The position numbers and the translations under genes are program-made. Shown one piece after another: positions 46,318-53,610 of a stretch of 64,000 nt of DNA. Source of the DNA: Nocardioides baekrokdamisoli (lineage in GTDB: Bacteria; Actinomycetota; Actinomycetes; Propionibacteriales; Nocardioidaceae); contig NZ_AP019307.1 in assembly GCF_003945325.1 (NCBI RefSeq), forward strand, positions 992,001-1,056,000, in the 5' to 3' direction. Within the stretch, counting starts at the first letter, position 1, and the number at the start of each line of letters is the position of its first letter. The notes beneath the pieces are model-generated. The model was not told the origin of the DNA and ran no database searches. It saw only the letters and a list, made by a program, of their open reading frames with translations.

Positions 46318-46323
46318 ACGCTA
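46318..46323 (-). promoter_or_regulatory. sigE -10 element, leaderless start
   Basis: Minus-strand TAGCGT, 7 bases, then the sigE ATG. The 153-base divergent region with the methyltransferase gene shows no other clear motif. Confidence 0.5.
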
Positions 46324-46450
46324 GGGAGCGCACCTGTGGGTGCGCTGTGCGAGGCGTGTGCGCCGCGTGAGCCAAGAACCGTGTGCGTCATCGATGGGTG
46401 AACGAACTCCGACCCGCGAGTGTTCCCGCGGAGCACGGCGTGTCGCGAGG

Positions 46451-46456
46451 TAGGTT
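46451..46456 (+). promoter_or_regulatory. O-methyltransferase -10 element, leaderless start
   Basis: TAGGTT followed by 7 bases and the GTG at 46464. Confidence 0.5.
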
Positions 46457-46463
46457 TTCTTCT

Positions 46464-47117
46464 GTGACCGACCCGATCTCCACCGCAAGCTGGTCCTACT
46501 CCGACGCGTACGTCGCCGAGGACGAGATCCTGAGCGCGTCCCGCGCTCGCGCCGAAGAGGTCGGCGTGGTCCCGATCGGGCCTGGTGGCGGCGCCGCACT
46601 GCGCTTCCTGACCTCGGTGATCGACGCCCGCGCCGTCGTCGAGATCGGCACGGGCACCGGTACGTCCGGCCTGTGGATGTTCCGCGGCATGCGCGCCGAC
46701 GGGATCCTCACCACCATCGACGTCGAGGCCGAGCATCAGCGCCTCGCCAAGCAGACGTTCACCGAGGACGGCATCGCGCCGCAGCGCGTACGCACCATCG
46801 CCGGGGCGGCGCTCGATGTGCTTCCGAAGCTGACGGACGGCCACTACGACCTGGTCTTCGTCGACGGCGACAAGCGCGAATACTCGGCCTACCTCGCGGA
46901 GGCTCTGCGGCTGCTGCGCCCCGGCGGCATCGTGGCGTTCGACAACGCCCTGTGGCACAACAAGGTCGCGAACCCCTCCGAGCGTGACGAGCAGACGACG
47001 GCGATCCGCGACCTGGTCAAGGAAGTCGCCAAGCGCGAGGACCTCGTACCGCTGCTGATCCCGATGGGTGACGGCCTGCTGGTCGCGAAGAAGATCTGGC
47101 TGCCCGAAGAGGCGTGA
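46464..47117 (+). CDS. Class I SAM-dependent O-methyltransferase
   Basis: A 217-residue methyltransferase of the catechol/caffeoyl-CoA O-methyltransferase family (Rv1220c-like). SAM-binding motif is [15 protein letters not shown]; the metal-binding site is likely in [13 protein letters not shown] and [10 protein letters not shown]. The substrate is unknown. GTG start at 46464. It is divergent from sigE as in mycobacteria. Confidence 0.92.
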   Translation: MTDPISTASWSYSDAYVAEDEILSASRARAEEVGVVPIGPGGGAALRFLTSVIDARAVVEIGTGTGTSGLWMFRGMRADGILTTIDVEAEHQRLAKQTFTEDGIAPQRVRTIAGAALDVLPKLTDGHYDLVFVDGDKREYSAYLAEALRLLRPGGIVAFDNALWHNKVANPSERDEQTTAIRDLVKEVAKREDLVPLLIPMGDGLLVAKKIWLPEEA

Positions 47118-47123
47118 CTCAGG

Positions 47124-47519
47124 TCAGACCTTGACGACCTCGACCATCCCGAGGTCAGCCAGGGCGTCGAAACCTGCGTCCTGGGTCACGACTGGCATGT
47201 CGTTCGCACGCGCGACGGCAGCTATCCAGAGGTCATTCACGTTGACCCGGCGCCCAGCTTCGTAGAGCGCTGCCCGCATGGTTGCCCAGGCAGTGGCGGC
47301 CGCGCCATCGATCGGGAGCGGAGTGAGCAGCGCGGCGCGATCCGCAGTCGCCAGCCGCCGGGCTCGAGTGGCCACATCCCTGGCGGCGAGGACGCCGGCC
47401 TGGAGCTCGGCGACGGTGACCACGGAGACGAAGGCGTGCTCCGGCAGCGCTCCTCGATCGAGGCTCCGACCCGACTCAGTGGCAACGAAGATCGAGGTGT
47501 CGAGCAGCCCACGCGTCAC
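47124..47519 (-). CDS. vapC: VapC, PIN-domain toxin
   Basis: A 131-residue PIN-domain RNase toxin. The acidic active site is present: Asp7 (GLLDTSIF), Glu38 (VAELQAG), Asp96 (NDLWIAA) and Asp114/Asp118 (TQDAGFD). The GTG start overlaps the antitoxin stop (GTGA), so toxin translation depends on antitoxin. It would cut a specific RNA, probably tRNA or rRNA, when free of the antitoxin. Confidence 0.93.
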   Translation of the reverse strand: MTRGLLDTSIFVATESGRSLDRGALPEHAFVSVVTVAELQAGVLAARDVATRARRLATADRAALLTPLPIDGAAATAWATMRAALYEAGRRVNVNDLWIAAVARANDMPVVTQDAGFDALADLGMVEVVKV

Positions 47520-47776
47520 AGCGGTCCGAGGTCGTCGGTGGATTCGTCGCCCATGGCATTCAGATCGTCCAGAAGGCCGCGGTCAGCAGTGGCTTCGTCC
47601 AGCATCGCGATGACTTCGTGCCTGTAGAAGAAATCCGGGCGCTTCCTACGCACCGGCACGACCTCTGCCACCGCTTCGCCGTGCACCGTGATCGTGACGG
47701 TCTCTCCGTCGCGTACGCGCCGGATCACCTCGGCCGTGTGGTTGCGCAGATCACGCGAGGCGACAGTGGTGGACAT
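47516..47776 (-). CDS. vapB: VapB, Phd/YefM-type antitoxin
   Basis: An 86-residue protein with a Phd-type N-terminal DNA-binding domain (SRDLRNHTAEVIRRVRDGETVTITVHG) and a C-terminal, Asp-rich arm (LLDDLNAMGDESTDDLG) that binds the toxin. It begins within a strong palindrome, so it is likely autoregulated. Confidence 0.93.
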   Translation of the reverse strand: MSTTVASRDLRNHTAEVIRRVRDGETVTITVHGEAVAEVVPVRRKRPDFFYRHEVIAMLDEATADRGLLDDLNAMGDESTDDLGPL

Positions 47777-47807
47777 GTGGCAAAGCGTAGCACTTGTGCC
47801 ACATGTC
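47772..47807 (-). promoter_or_regulatory. VapB operator over the start codon and -10
   Basis: A perfect 11-base inverted repeat: GACATGTGGCA (47772-47782) and TGCCACATGTC (47797-47807), 14 bases apart. On the minus strand a TACGCT -10 lies between the arms, 7 bases before the vapB ATG, which is inside the arm. Bound antitoxin would block both promoter and start. The far arm also covers the stop of the upstream Tim44-like gene. Confidence 0.85.
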
Positions 47808-49116
47808 AGCCTGCCTGCGCTCCCGTGACCGTCCAGCCCTTGGCGCCATCAGCCAACGTCATCGTGAACACGAACTGCACGACTCTCGACGCGTGCGCGT
47901 CCCCGCGTACGACCTCCTCGGTGCGGCGGTCGACCTCGTAGTAGATCCCCTCGGCCTGCACGGCCACGCGGAACGTGATCGGCTCACGCGCGACCAGTTC
48001 ACGGACCTCGACGTGCTGCACGGTCGCCGAACGCATGACGGTCCGGTTCGGCGTACGCACCGCAGTGAAGTCGAGGCTGCCGTCGTTGATCCGCCATTCG
48101 TCGAGGAACGCGCCGATCGCCACCTCGAGCACCGTCTTGTCGAAACGCGCGTCCACGACGCTGAGGTCCCCAGCGGCCTCGTCGGCGTCCGATGACCACG
48201 AGACGCTCGTCAAGGACAGGACATCGTCGACTCCGGGGGTGCTCCGGGCGGCCGCCTCCAGTGTCGCGTCGCGGGCGACCGACTTCTGGTCCCAGGTGTC
48301 GATCTCGAGCTGATCGGTGAGGTGGTGCTGGCCCTCCTCCGCCTGCTCGATCGAGGAGACGATCCACTCACCCCCGGCGTTCTTGCGCAGCGTCCAGTAC
48401 TCGACCGGCCGCGTCGAACCATCCTTGCGCGTCGCCCGACCGTACGCACCGCGCACGTAGTCGTTGAGCGTCGCAGTGATCCGGAACGTCGCCGTGTCGT
48501 CGGTCTCCCCGGTGCGGTTGGCGACGCTGACGAACTCGACCTCTGGCCCGGCGACGATCTCGACCACGTTGACCTCGCCCCGCGACTCGTACTCGCGCAA
48601 CTGCTCGTCCCACTTGCCGTAGAGCACCGGCCCGAGGATCGTCCGCAACGTCCCGCGGTCACGGGCGGTCCATGCCTGCTGGGCGCCGACATAGAGCTGC
48701 GTCGCTCGCGCCTTGAGTTGCTCCACGTCGAAGGTCGCGTCGTGATCCGACAGGCCGCCCACCTGGGCCTCGACGCTGGCAGCACGTACGCACGCCACCT
48801 TGTCGACCCGATGAGCCACACGGTCCTTGGTGGTGTTCAGCGTGCGACGGTTCGCCTGGTTGCGCTTCCAGGTCTTGTAGAGCCAGTACGCGACGAACGC
48901 GAGGATGATGATCAGCCAGATCAGGCCGCTTCCACCGCCACCGACCGGGATGAAGAAGAAGTGCCCGCCGCTGAACCCGCCGCCGATGCCGTGGCCACCG
49001 CCACCGAAACCGCCTCCACCCCCACCGAAGCCGTGGCCACCGCCACCACCACGTGCGTACGCGGCTCCGGGCGCGAGAAGCACCAGCAGGACCGCCGCCG
49101 GGATCAGCTTCTTCAC
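47806..49116 (-). CDS. Tim44-like domain protein, secreted/membrane, Gly-rich
   Basis: A 436-residue protein with a signal peptide (KKLIPAAVLLVLLAPGAAYA), a Gly/His-rich segment of about 35 residues (including GFGGGGGGFGGGGHG), one transmembrane helix (SGLIWLIIILAFVAYWLY), and a C-terminal part resembling the Tim44/MRP-L45 (TPR-lipocalin type) domain (about residues 150-300). Such proteins bind membranes but bacterial roles are unclear. The GTG start at 49116 has a good GAGGAG ribosome site. A second domain (residues 300-430) repeats the fold in part. Confidence 0.82.
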   Translation of the reverse strand: MKKLIPAAVLLVLLAPGAAYARGGGGGHGFGGGGGGFGGGGHGIGGGFSGGHFFFIPVGGGGSGLIWLIIILAFVAYWLYKTWKRNQANRRTLNTTKDRVAHRVDKVACVRAASVEAQVGGLSDHDATFDVEQLKARATQLYVGAQQAWTARDRGTLRTILGPVLYGKWDEQLREYESRGEVNVVEIVAGPEVEFVSVANRTGETDDTATFRITATLNDYVRGAYGRATRKDGSTRPVEYWTLRKNAGGEWIVSSIEQAEEGQHHLTDQLEIDTWDQKSVARDATLEAAARSTPGVDDVLSLTSVSWSSDADEAAGDLSVVDARFDKTVLEVAIGAFLDEWRINDGSLDFTAVRTPNRTVMRSATVQHVEVRELVAREPITFRVAVQAEGIYYEVDRRTEEVVRGDAHASRVVQFVFTMTLADGAKGWTVTGAQAG

Positions 49117-49126
49117 AATCGACTCC

Positions 49127-50599
49127 TCACATCGACGGAGCGCGCAGCCACTCCAACAAGAGCCGTGCCCCGAAACCGGTCGGCCCTGCAGTCCATTCGT
49201 ACTCGTCGATCGGCGCATCTCCAACTGAGGCCACGTCGAGGTGCACCCACGGGATCCCGCCAGCGAACGGCTTGAGGAACAACGCGGCCGTGATCGCACC
49301 AGCGCCACCGGGTGCGTTGTCGGCGTCCGCAACCGTCGAGGCCAACTTGTCGAGATAGACATCGGCCAACGGCATCCGCCACAACGGTTCCCCTGACGCA
49401 GCACCGGCGGCAATGAACTGCGCTGCCAGATCATCGCTGGTCGCGAACAGGCCACCGAGCTGTTGCCCCAGAGCGACCTTGATCGCGCCGGTGAGTGTGG
49501 CGATGTCGACGAGGACATCAGGCTTGATCTTGTCCGCGGCGTACGCCATCGCGTCGGCCAGCACCAACCGGCCCTCGGCGTCGGTGTTGGTGACCTCGGT
49601 CGTACGCCCGCCGTAGTGGCGCAGGACGTCGCCCGGACGCATCGCCGAGCCGCTGACGGCGTTCTCGGCTGCTGCGACGAGCCCGACGACCCTGACCGGG
49701 CAGCCGACGGCCGCGAGCGCACCCATGACGGCGAGCACGACCGCGCCGCCGGTGGCGTCGCGCTTCATCGTCTTCATCGAGGCGCCCGGCTTGAGGTTGA
49801 GGCCGCCGGTGTCGAAGGTGATGCCCTTGCCGACGAGGACGACCGTCGGGGTCTTCTTCGACGCACCTGTCGGGATGTAGTCCAACCGGATGAGCCGAGG
49901 CGGCGACGCCGAACCGGCGCCCACGGCCACGATCCCGCCGAAGCCTTCCTTGGCCAGAGCACCCTCGTCCCAGACCTGGACCTTCACGCCCGGGATCGAG
50001 CGCGCCTGCTCGGCGAGCCACTCGGGGTTCTTGATGTTCGACGGGACGGTCGCGCCGAATCGGGCGCGCCAGGAGGCGCGGGCGAGCGCGACCGCGATCT
50101 CCAGTTCTTGCTCGAGACCGTCCAGGTCCGCGAGGCGTACGGTCCGCACCGGCGTCCACTCCGGGCCACGGGACCGCCAGGAGAACGAGAACGACGCCAG
50201 GGTGAGGCCCGCGACGAACGGCTCCAGAGCAACCGACGGCGACAGCGCAGGAATGGTGGTGACGACCGCATCGCGATCCCGAACCGCGCGGCCCACTGCC
50301 GCACCGGCGCGACGGAAGTCAGCGGACGTCTGGTCCCCGACACCGACGAGCAGCACCCGGCGAGCCGTCCGCCCGGGAATGGTCAGCGACGTGAGCTCAC
50401 CAGCAGCACCGGTCGCACCCTCGGCGTCGAGCAGACCGAGCAGGTCGTACGCGTCGTCGATCTCGGCCGCTCCGGGGCCGACCATCAGATCGCCGGCCTC
50501 CGACCACACCGGCAGGGCGATCAGGTCGGCCTTGGCCGGAACGGCGGGAAGTAGTTCGAACTCCGGAGGCGGAGCCTGCGGCGGGAGTGACCCGTTCAC
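49127..50599 (-). CDS. pepA: Leucyl aminopeptidase, M17
   Basis: A 490-residue dinuclear-metal aminopeptidase. The active-site segments are VGKGITFDTGGLNLK, MKRDATGGA, and NTDAEGRLVLADA. The N-terminal domain is typical and variable. GTG start at 50599. It cleaves N-terminal residues from peptides in cytosol. It is directly upstream of the Tim44-like gene with a 10-base gap, so they may be co-transcribed. Confidence 0.95.
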   Translation of the reverse strand: MNGSLPPQAPPPEFELLPAVPAKADLIALPVWSEAGDLMVGPGAAEIDDAYDLLGLLDAEGATGAAGELTSLTIPGRTARRVLLVGVGDQTSADFRRAGAAVGRAVRDRDAVVTTIPALSPSVALEPFVAGLTLASFSFSWRSRGPEWTPVRTVRLADLDGLEQELEIAVALARASWRARFGATVPSNIKNPEWLAEQARSIPGVKVQVWDEGALAKEGFGGIVAVGAGSASPPRLIRLDYIPTGASKKTPTVVLVGKGITFDTGGLNLKPGASMKTMKRDATGGAVVLAVMGALAAVGCPVRVVGLVAAAENAVSGSAMRPGDVLRHYGGRTTEVTNTDAEGRLVLADAMAYAADKIKPDVLVDIATLTGAIKVALGQQLGGLFATSDDLAAQFIAAGAASGEPLWRMPLADVYLDKLASTVADADNAPGGAGAITAALFLKPFAGGIPWVHLDVASVGDAPIDEYEWTAGPTGFGARLLLEWLRAPSM

Positions 50600-50620
50600 G
50601 ACTGGGCGCTCAGGCCGGAA

Positions 50621-50788
50621 TCAGTTGATGAAGTCCTTGAAGGCCTCGCCAAGATCGTTCGCCTCCTGGGCGTTCAACTCGACGACCAGACGGCCACCGC
50701 CCTCGAGAGGAACGCGCATGACAATGCCACGGCCTTCCTTGACGACCTCGAGCGGACCATCACCAGTACGAGGCTTCATCGCGGCCAT
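50621..50788 (-). CDS. DUF3117 family protein
   Basis: A 55-residue actinobacterial protein starting MAAMKPRTGDGPLEVVKEG and continuing RVPLEGGGRLVVEL, almost identical to Rv1211 as I recall it. The function is unknown. Small size and high conservation suggest a structural or regulatory role. It lies between the aminopeptidase and the DivIVA-like gene, the order of Rv1209-Rv1211. Confidence 0.92.
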   Translation of the reverse strand: MAAMKPRTGDGPLEVVKEGRGIVMRVPLEGGGRLVVELNAQEANDLGEAFKDFIN

Positions 50789-50839
50789 GCGGCACTCACT
50801 TCCGTGGATTGGAACGGGGTTGCCTTGCGGCACCGACCA

Positions 50840-51115
50840 TTATTCCTGATCGCTGTCTGAGGTGGCGACCGGACGACCTTCCATCTGATCCGCAAGACGC
50901 GCGATCAGGGCGTCGACCTCGTCCATCCGGTATCCCCGAACCGCCACATTGAGGCGTACGTCACGCAGATCCGCGGCGCCGATCGGACCCGCGGGCAGGT
51001 TCAAGGGCCGCCGATCGTCCTCGGCCGGCGCCATCTGGCCACCGAAGCCGGCAGCGACGGCGGCGACGCCGCCGAGCGTGAGTACGACCAGGATCCCGGC
51101 CAGCCACAGGATCAC
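50840..51115 (-). CDS. DivIVA-domain membrane protein (Rv1209-like)
   Basis: A 91-residue protein with one N-terminal transmembrane helix (ILWLAGILVVLTLGGVAAVAA) and a DivIVA-like C-terminal motif (DVRLNVAVRGYRMDEVDALIARL), the part that in DivIVA binds membrane and pole partners. ATG at 51115 overlaps the stop of the LOG gene, so they are coupled. Confidence 0.85.
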   Translation of the reverse strand: MILWLAGILVVLTLGGVAAVAAGFGGQMAPAEDDRRPLNLPAGPIGAADLRDVRLNVAVRGYRMDEVDALIARLADQMEGRPVATSDSDQE

Positions 51116-51837
51116 GGCTGGCGCTCTTCCCGTGCGCGGACCATCAGCGCCACGGCCTCATCGATGTCATCGGTGAGGGTCAGCATGTCGAGGTCGTGCG
51201 GGCCGATCCGACCGTCGGCCTGCATCGTCCCGCGCATCCAGTCGATCAGTCCCTGCCAGTGGCGTACGCCCATGAGGACGATCGGGAACCGGGTGATCTT
51301 CTGCGTCTGGACCAGCGTCATCGCCTCGAACAACTCATCCAGCGTCCCGACACCGCCCGGCATCACGATGTAGCCCTGCGAGTACTTCACGAACATGGTC
51401 TTGCGGACGAAGAAGTATCGGAAGTGCAGCGGCAGGTTCACGTAGTCGTTGAGGCGGTCCTCCCACGGCAGTTCGATGCCGAGGCCGACGCTGGCGCCTC
51501 CGGCTTCGATGGCTCCCCTGTTGGCTGCCTCCATCGCGCCCGGGCCACCGCCGGTGATCACGGCGAATCCGGCCTGGGCGAGCGCAGAGCCGACCTTGGC
51601 GGCGAGCTCGTAGTCAGGGCTGGTGGAGGGCGTACGCGCCGAGCCGAAGACGGAGATCGCGGGGCCGAGATCGGCCAGATCGTTGAACCCTTCGACGAAC
51701 TCGGCCTGGATCTTGAGGACCCGCCACGGGTCGCTGTGGGTCCACCCCGGTTGACCGCGGTTGTCGAGCAGCCGCTGGTCGGTGGTGGAGCCGTCCTTGC
51801 TCAGCCGAGGGCGTCCCTCGTTGTACCCGTTGCGCAC
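51112..51837 (-). CDS. LOG-family protein, TIGR00730 Rossmann-fold nucleotide hydrolase
   Basis: A 241-residue LOG-type protein with the phosphoribohydrolase motif PGGVGTLDE and GGGPGAMEA. LOG enzymes cut N6-modified adenosine monophosphates to the free base; in M. tuberculosis Rv1205 makes cytokinins. Whether this one does so is inferred. The GTG start at 51837 is 6 bases after a CAGGAT hexamer (near TANNNT). It is coupled to the DivIVA-like gene. Confidence 0.9.
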   Translation of the reverse strand: MRNGYNEGRPRLSKDGSTTDQRLLDNRGQPGWTHSDPWRVLKIQAEFVEGFNDLADLGPAISVFGSARTPSTSPDYELAAKVGSALAQAGFAVITGGGPGAMEAANRGAIEAGGASVGLGIELPWEDRLNDYVNLPLHFRYFFVRKTMFVKYSQGYIVMPGGVGTLDELFEAMTLVQTQKITRFPIVLMGVRHWQGLIDWMRGTMQADGRIGPHDLDMLTLTDDIDEAVALMVRAREERQP

Positions 51838-51849
51838 GTGTCCATCCTG

Positions 51850-52908
51850 TCAGGGAGTCGTCAACCAGGTCCGGAGCGTGGCCCAGACGTGCTCGAGTTG
51901 GGCGATCGGGACCCGCTCATCCTGCTTGTGGGCCAAGCTCGGGTCGCCCGGACCGAAGTTGACCGCCGGGATGCCGAGGACGGAGAACCGCGCCACGTCC
52001 GTCCAGCCGTACTTGGGCTCCACGGCGCCGCCGGTCGCCTCCACGAACGCCTTGACTGCCGGCAGGTCGAGGCCTGGGCGGGCCCCGGGCGCGGAGTCTG
52101 TGACCTCCAGGTCGTGCCCGACGAAGAAGTCCCGGAGGAAGGCCTCCGCCTCCGCCTCCGAACGGTCCGGCGCGAACCGGTAGTTGACCGTGATCGTGCA
52201 CCGGTCGGGGATCACGTTGCCGGCGACGCCGCCCTCGACGAACACCGCATTGAGACCCTCGTGATAGCGCAGCCCGTCCACGATCGGCTGGCGTGGCTCG
52301 TACGCACTGAGCCTGGCCAGCAGCACCCCGGCCTCGTGGATGGCGTTCCTCCCCATCCAGGCACGTGCACTGTGCGCGCGCTCGCCGGTGACCGTCACGA
52401 CGACGCGCATGGTGCCCTGGCAGCCCGCCTCGACGCCGGCGTTGCTGGGCTCCCCGAGGATGGCGAAGTCAGCCTCGAGCAACTCCGGGTGGGACTCGGC
52501 GATCTTGCGCAGGCCGTTGTGGATGCTGGCGACCTCCTCAGCCTCATAGAAGACGAAGGTCAGGTCCTTGGTCGGTTCGGCGATCGTCGCCGCCAGGAGC
52601 AGGACGGCATCCCCGCCCTTCATGTCGCAGCTGCCGAGGCCGTGGACGAACTCGGCGTCCTGACGGCTCGGGAAGTTGTGATTGACCGGGACCGTGTCGA
52701 GGTGGCCGGCGAGGATGACGCGCTCCCCGCGGCCGAGGTTCGTGCGGGCGACGATCGTGTGCCCGTGGCGCTCGACGCTCAGATGCGCCTGCGTTCGCAG
52801 AGCCGCCTCGACCTGATCGGCGATCGCCCGTTCGTCGTGGCTGACCGACTCGATGTCGCAGAGGGCACGGGTCAGCGCGACCACATCGGTCGTCAGATCG
52901 AGACTCAC
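51850..52908 (-). CDS. dapE: Succinyl-diaminopimelate desuccinylase
   Basis: A 352-residue M20 metallopeptidase that releases L,L-diaminopimelate in lysine and peptidoglycan synthesis. Metal ligands are in GHLDTVP, CDMKGG, EAEEV and a C-terminal His (LAHKQDE). Synteny with Rv1202 and with dapD/dapC in the window supports DapE over other M20 enzymes. The GTG at 52908 (MSLDLTTDVV) lies in a bidirectional promoter shared with the DJ-1/PfpI gene. Confidence 0.93.
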   Translation of the reverse strand: MSLDLTTDVVALTRALCDIESVSHDERAIADQVEAALRTQAHLSVERHGHTIVARTNLGRGERVILAGHLDTVPVNHNFPSRQDAEFVHGLGSCDMKGGDAVLLLAATIAEPTKDLTFVFYEAEEVASIHNGLRKIAESHPELLEADFAILGEPSNAGVEAGCQGTMRVVVTVTGERAHSARAWMGRNAIHEAGVLLARLSAYEPRQPIVDGLRYHEGLNAVFVEGGVAGNVIPDRCTITVNYRFAPDRSEAEAEAFLRDFFVGHDLEVTDSAPGARPGLDLPAVKAFVEATGGAVEPKYGWTDVARFSVLGIPAVNFGPGDPSLAHKQDERVPIAQLEHVWATLRTWLTTP

Positions 52909-52913
52909 GAAGC

Positions 52914-52920
52914 TAGTGTC
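52914..52920. promoter_or_regulatory. Shared bidirectional -10 between dapE and the DJ-1/PfpI gene
   Basis: TAGTGT at 52914-52919 is a -10 for the plus-strand gene (GTG 7 bases later). Its complement, GACACT at 52915-52920, is a -10 for dapE on the minus strand, 6 bases before that GTG. The two start codons are only 18 bases apart, so both genes are leaderless and use the same base pairs. Confidence 0.6.
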
Positions 52921-52926
52921 GCAGCC

Positions 52927-53529
52927 GTGGCGACTGCAGCTGTGAAGACGATCGGGATCGTGTTGTTCGACGGTGTCGAGGAACTGGATGCCGTAGGCCC
53001 GTGGGAAGTCCTCGCATGGTGGACCCAGAACATCCCCGAGGACGGGTACCGGGTCCTCACGATGTCGCTCGACGGGTCCCCCGTCATCGCCGCGAAGGGG
53101 CTCACACTGACACCTTCGCACTCGTTCGCGGCCGCCGGACCGCTCGATGTCCTGCTGTATCCCGGCGGTCGCGGCACTCGCGCCCACACCACCGATCCCG
53201 ATCGACTCAGCTGGGTCAGGTCCCAAGCATCAACATCCACCCTGATGACCAGTGTGTGCACGGGCGCCCTCGTCTACGCGGCCGCCGGGCTGCTCGCCGG
53301 ACGCCGCGCGACGACCTATTGGGGAGCGTTCGACGAACTACTCGCTCTCGACCCGACCATCCGGCCTGATCGCGACGCGCGGTTCGTCGACGAGGGCGAC
53401 GTGATCACCAGCGCGGGTGTCAGCGCCGGGATCGACATGGCCTTGCACCTGGTCCACCGACTCGGCAGCCTGGAATCGGCCCAACGCACCCGGCGTGGGA
53501 TCCAGTACGACCCCGAGCCTCCGGTCTGA
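52927..53529 (+). CDS. DJ-1/PfpI-family protein
   Basis: A 200-residue class I glutamine-amidotransferase-like protein. The GPWEVLA motif and nucleophile-elbow cysteine in TSVCTGALVY are present. Family members act as glyoxalase/deglycase, isocyanide hydratase, or sensors; the N-terminal domain of AraC-type GlxA regulators looks the same, but no HTH is present. GTG start 52927. A perfect 28-bp hairpin lies 13 bases after its stop. Confidence 0.85.
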   Translation: MATAAVKTIGIVLFDGVEELDAVGPWEVLAWWTQNIPEDGYRVLTMSLDGSPVIAAKGLTLTPSHSFAAAGPLDVLLYPGGRGTRAHTTDPDRLSWVRSQASTSTLMTSVCTGALVYAAAGLLAGRRATTYWGAFDELLALDPTIRPDRDARFVDEGDVITSAGVSAGIDMALHLVHRLGSLESAQRTRRGIQYDPEPPV

Positions 53530-53542
53530 CCGGCAAGACTCG

Positions 53543-53605
53543 CAATTCAGGACATGTGGGCGGCCGAGGGCATATATCCCTCGGCCGCCCACATGTCCTG
53601 AATTG
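53543..53605. terminator. Perfect 28-bp hairpin between converging genes (element D)
   Basis: Arms 53543-53570 and 53578-53605 are exact reverse complements over all 28 bases, with a 7-base AT-rich loop (CATATAT). It sits between the stop of the DJ-1 gene (53529) and the stop of ileS (53611) and thus serves both strands. A stem this long and perfect is unusual for a terminator. Confidence 0.85.
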
Positions 53606-53610
53606 TTACG

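Noticed and set aside
46311..46958. N-terminal extension of SigE
   Set aside because: The extension is antisense to the methyltransferase gene and lacks any sigma-factor feature; ATG 46310 gives the standard ECF length.
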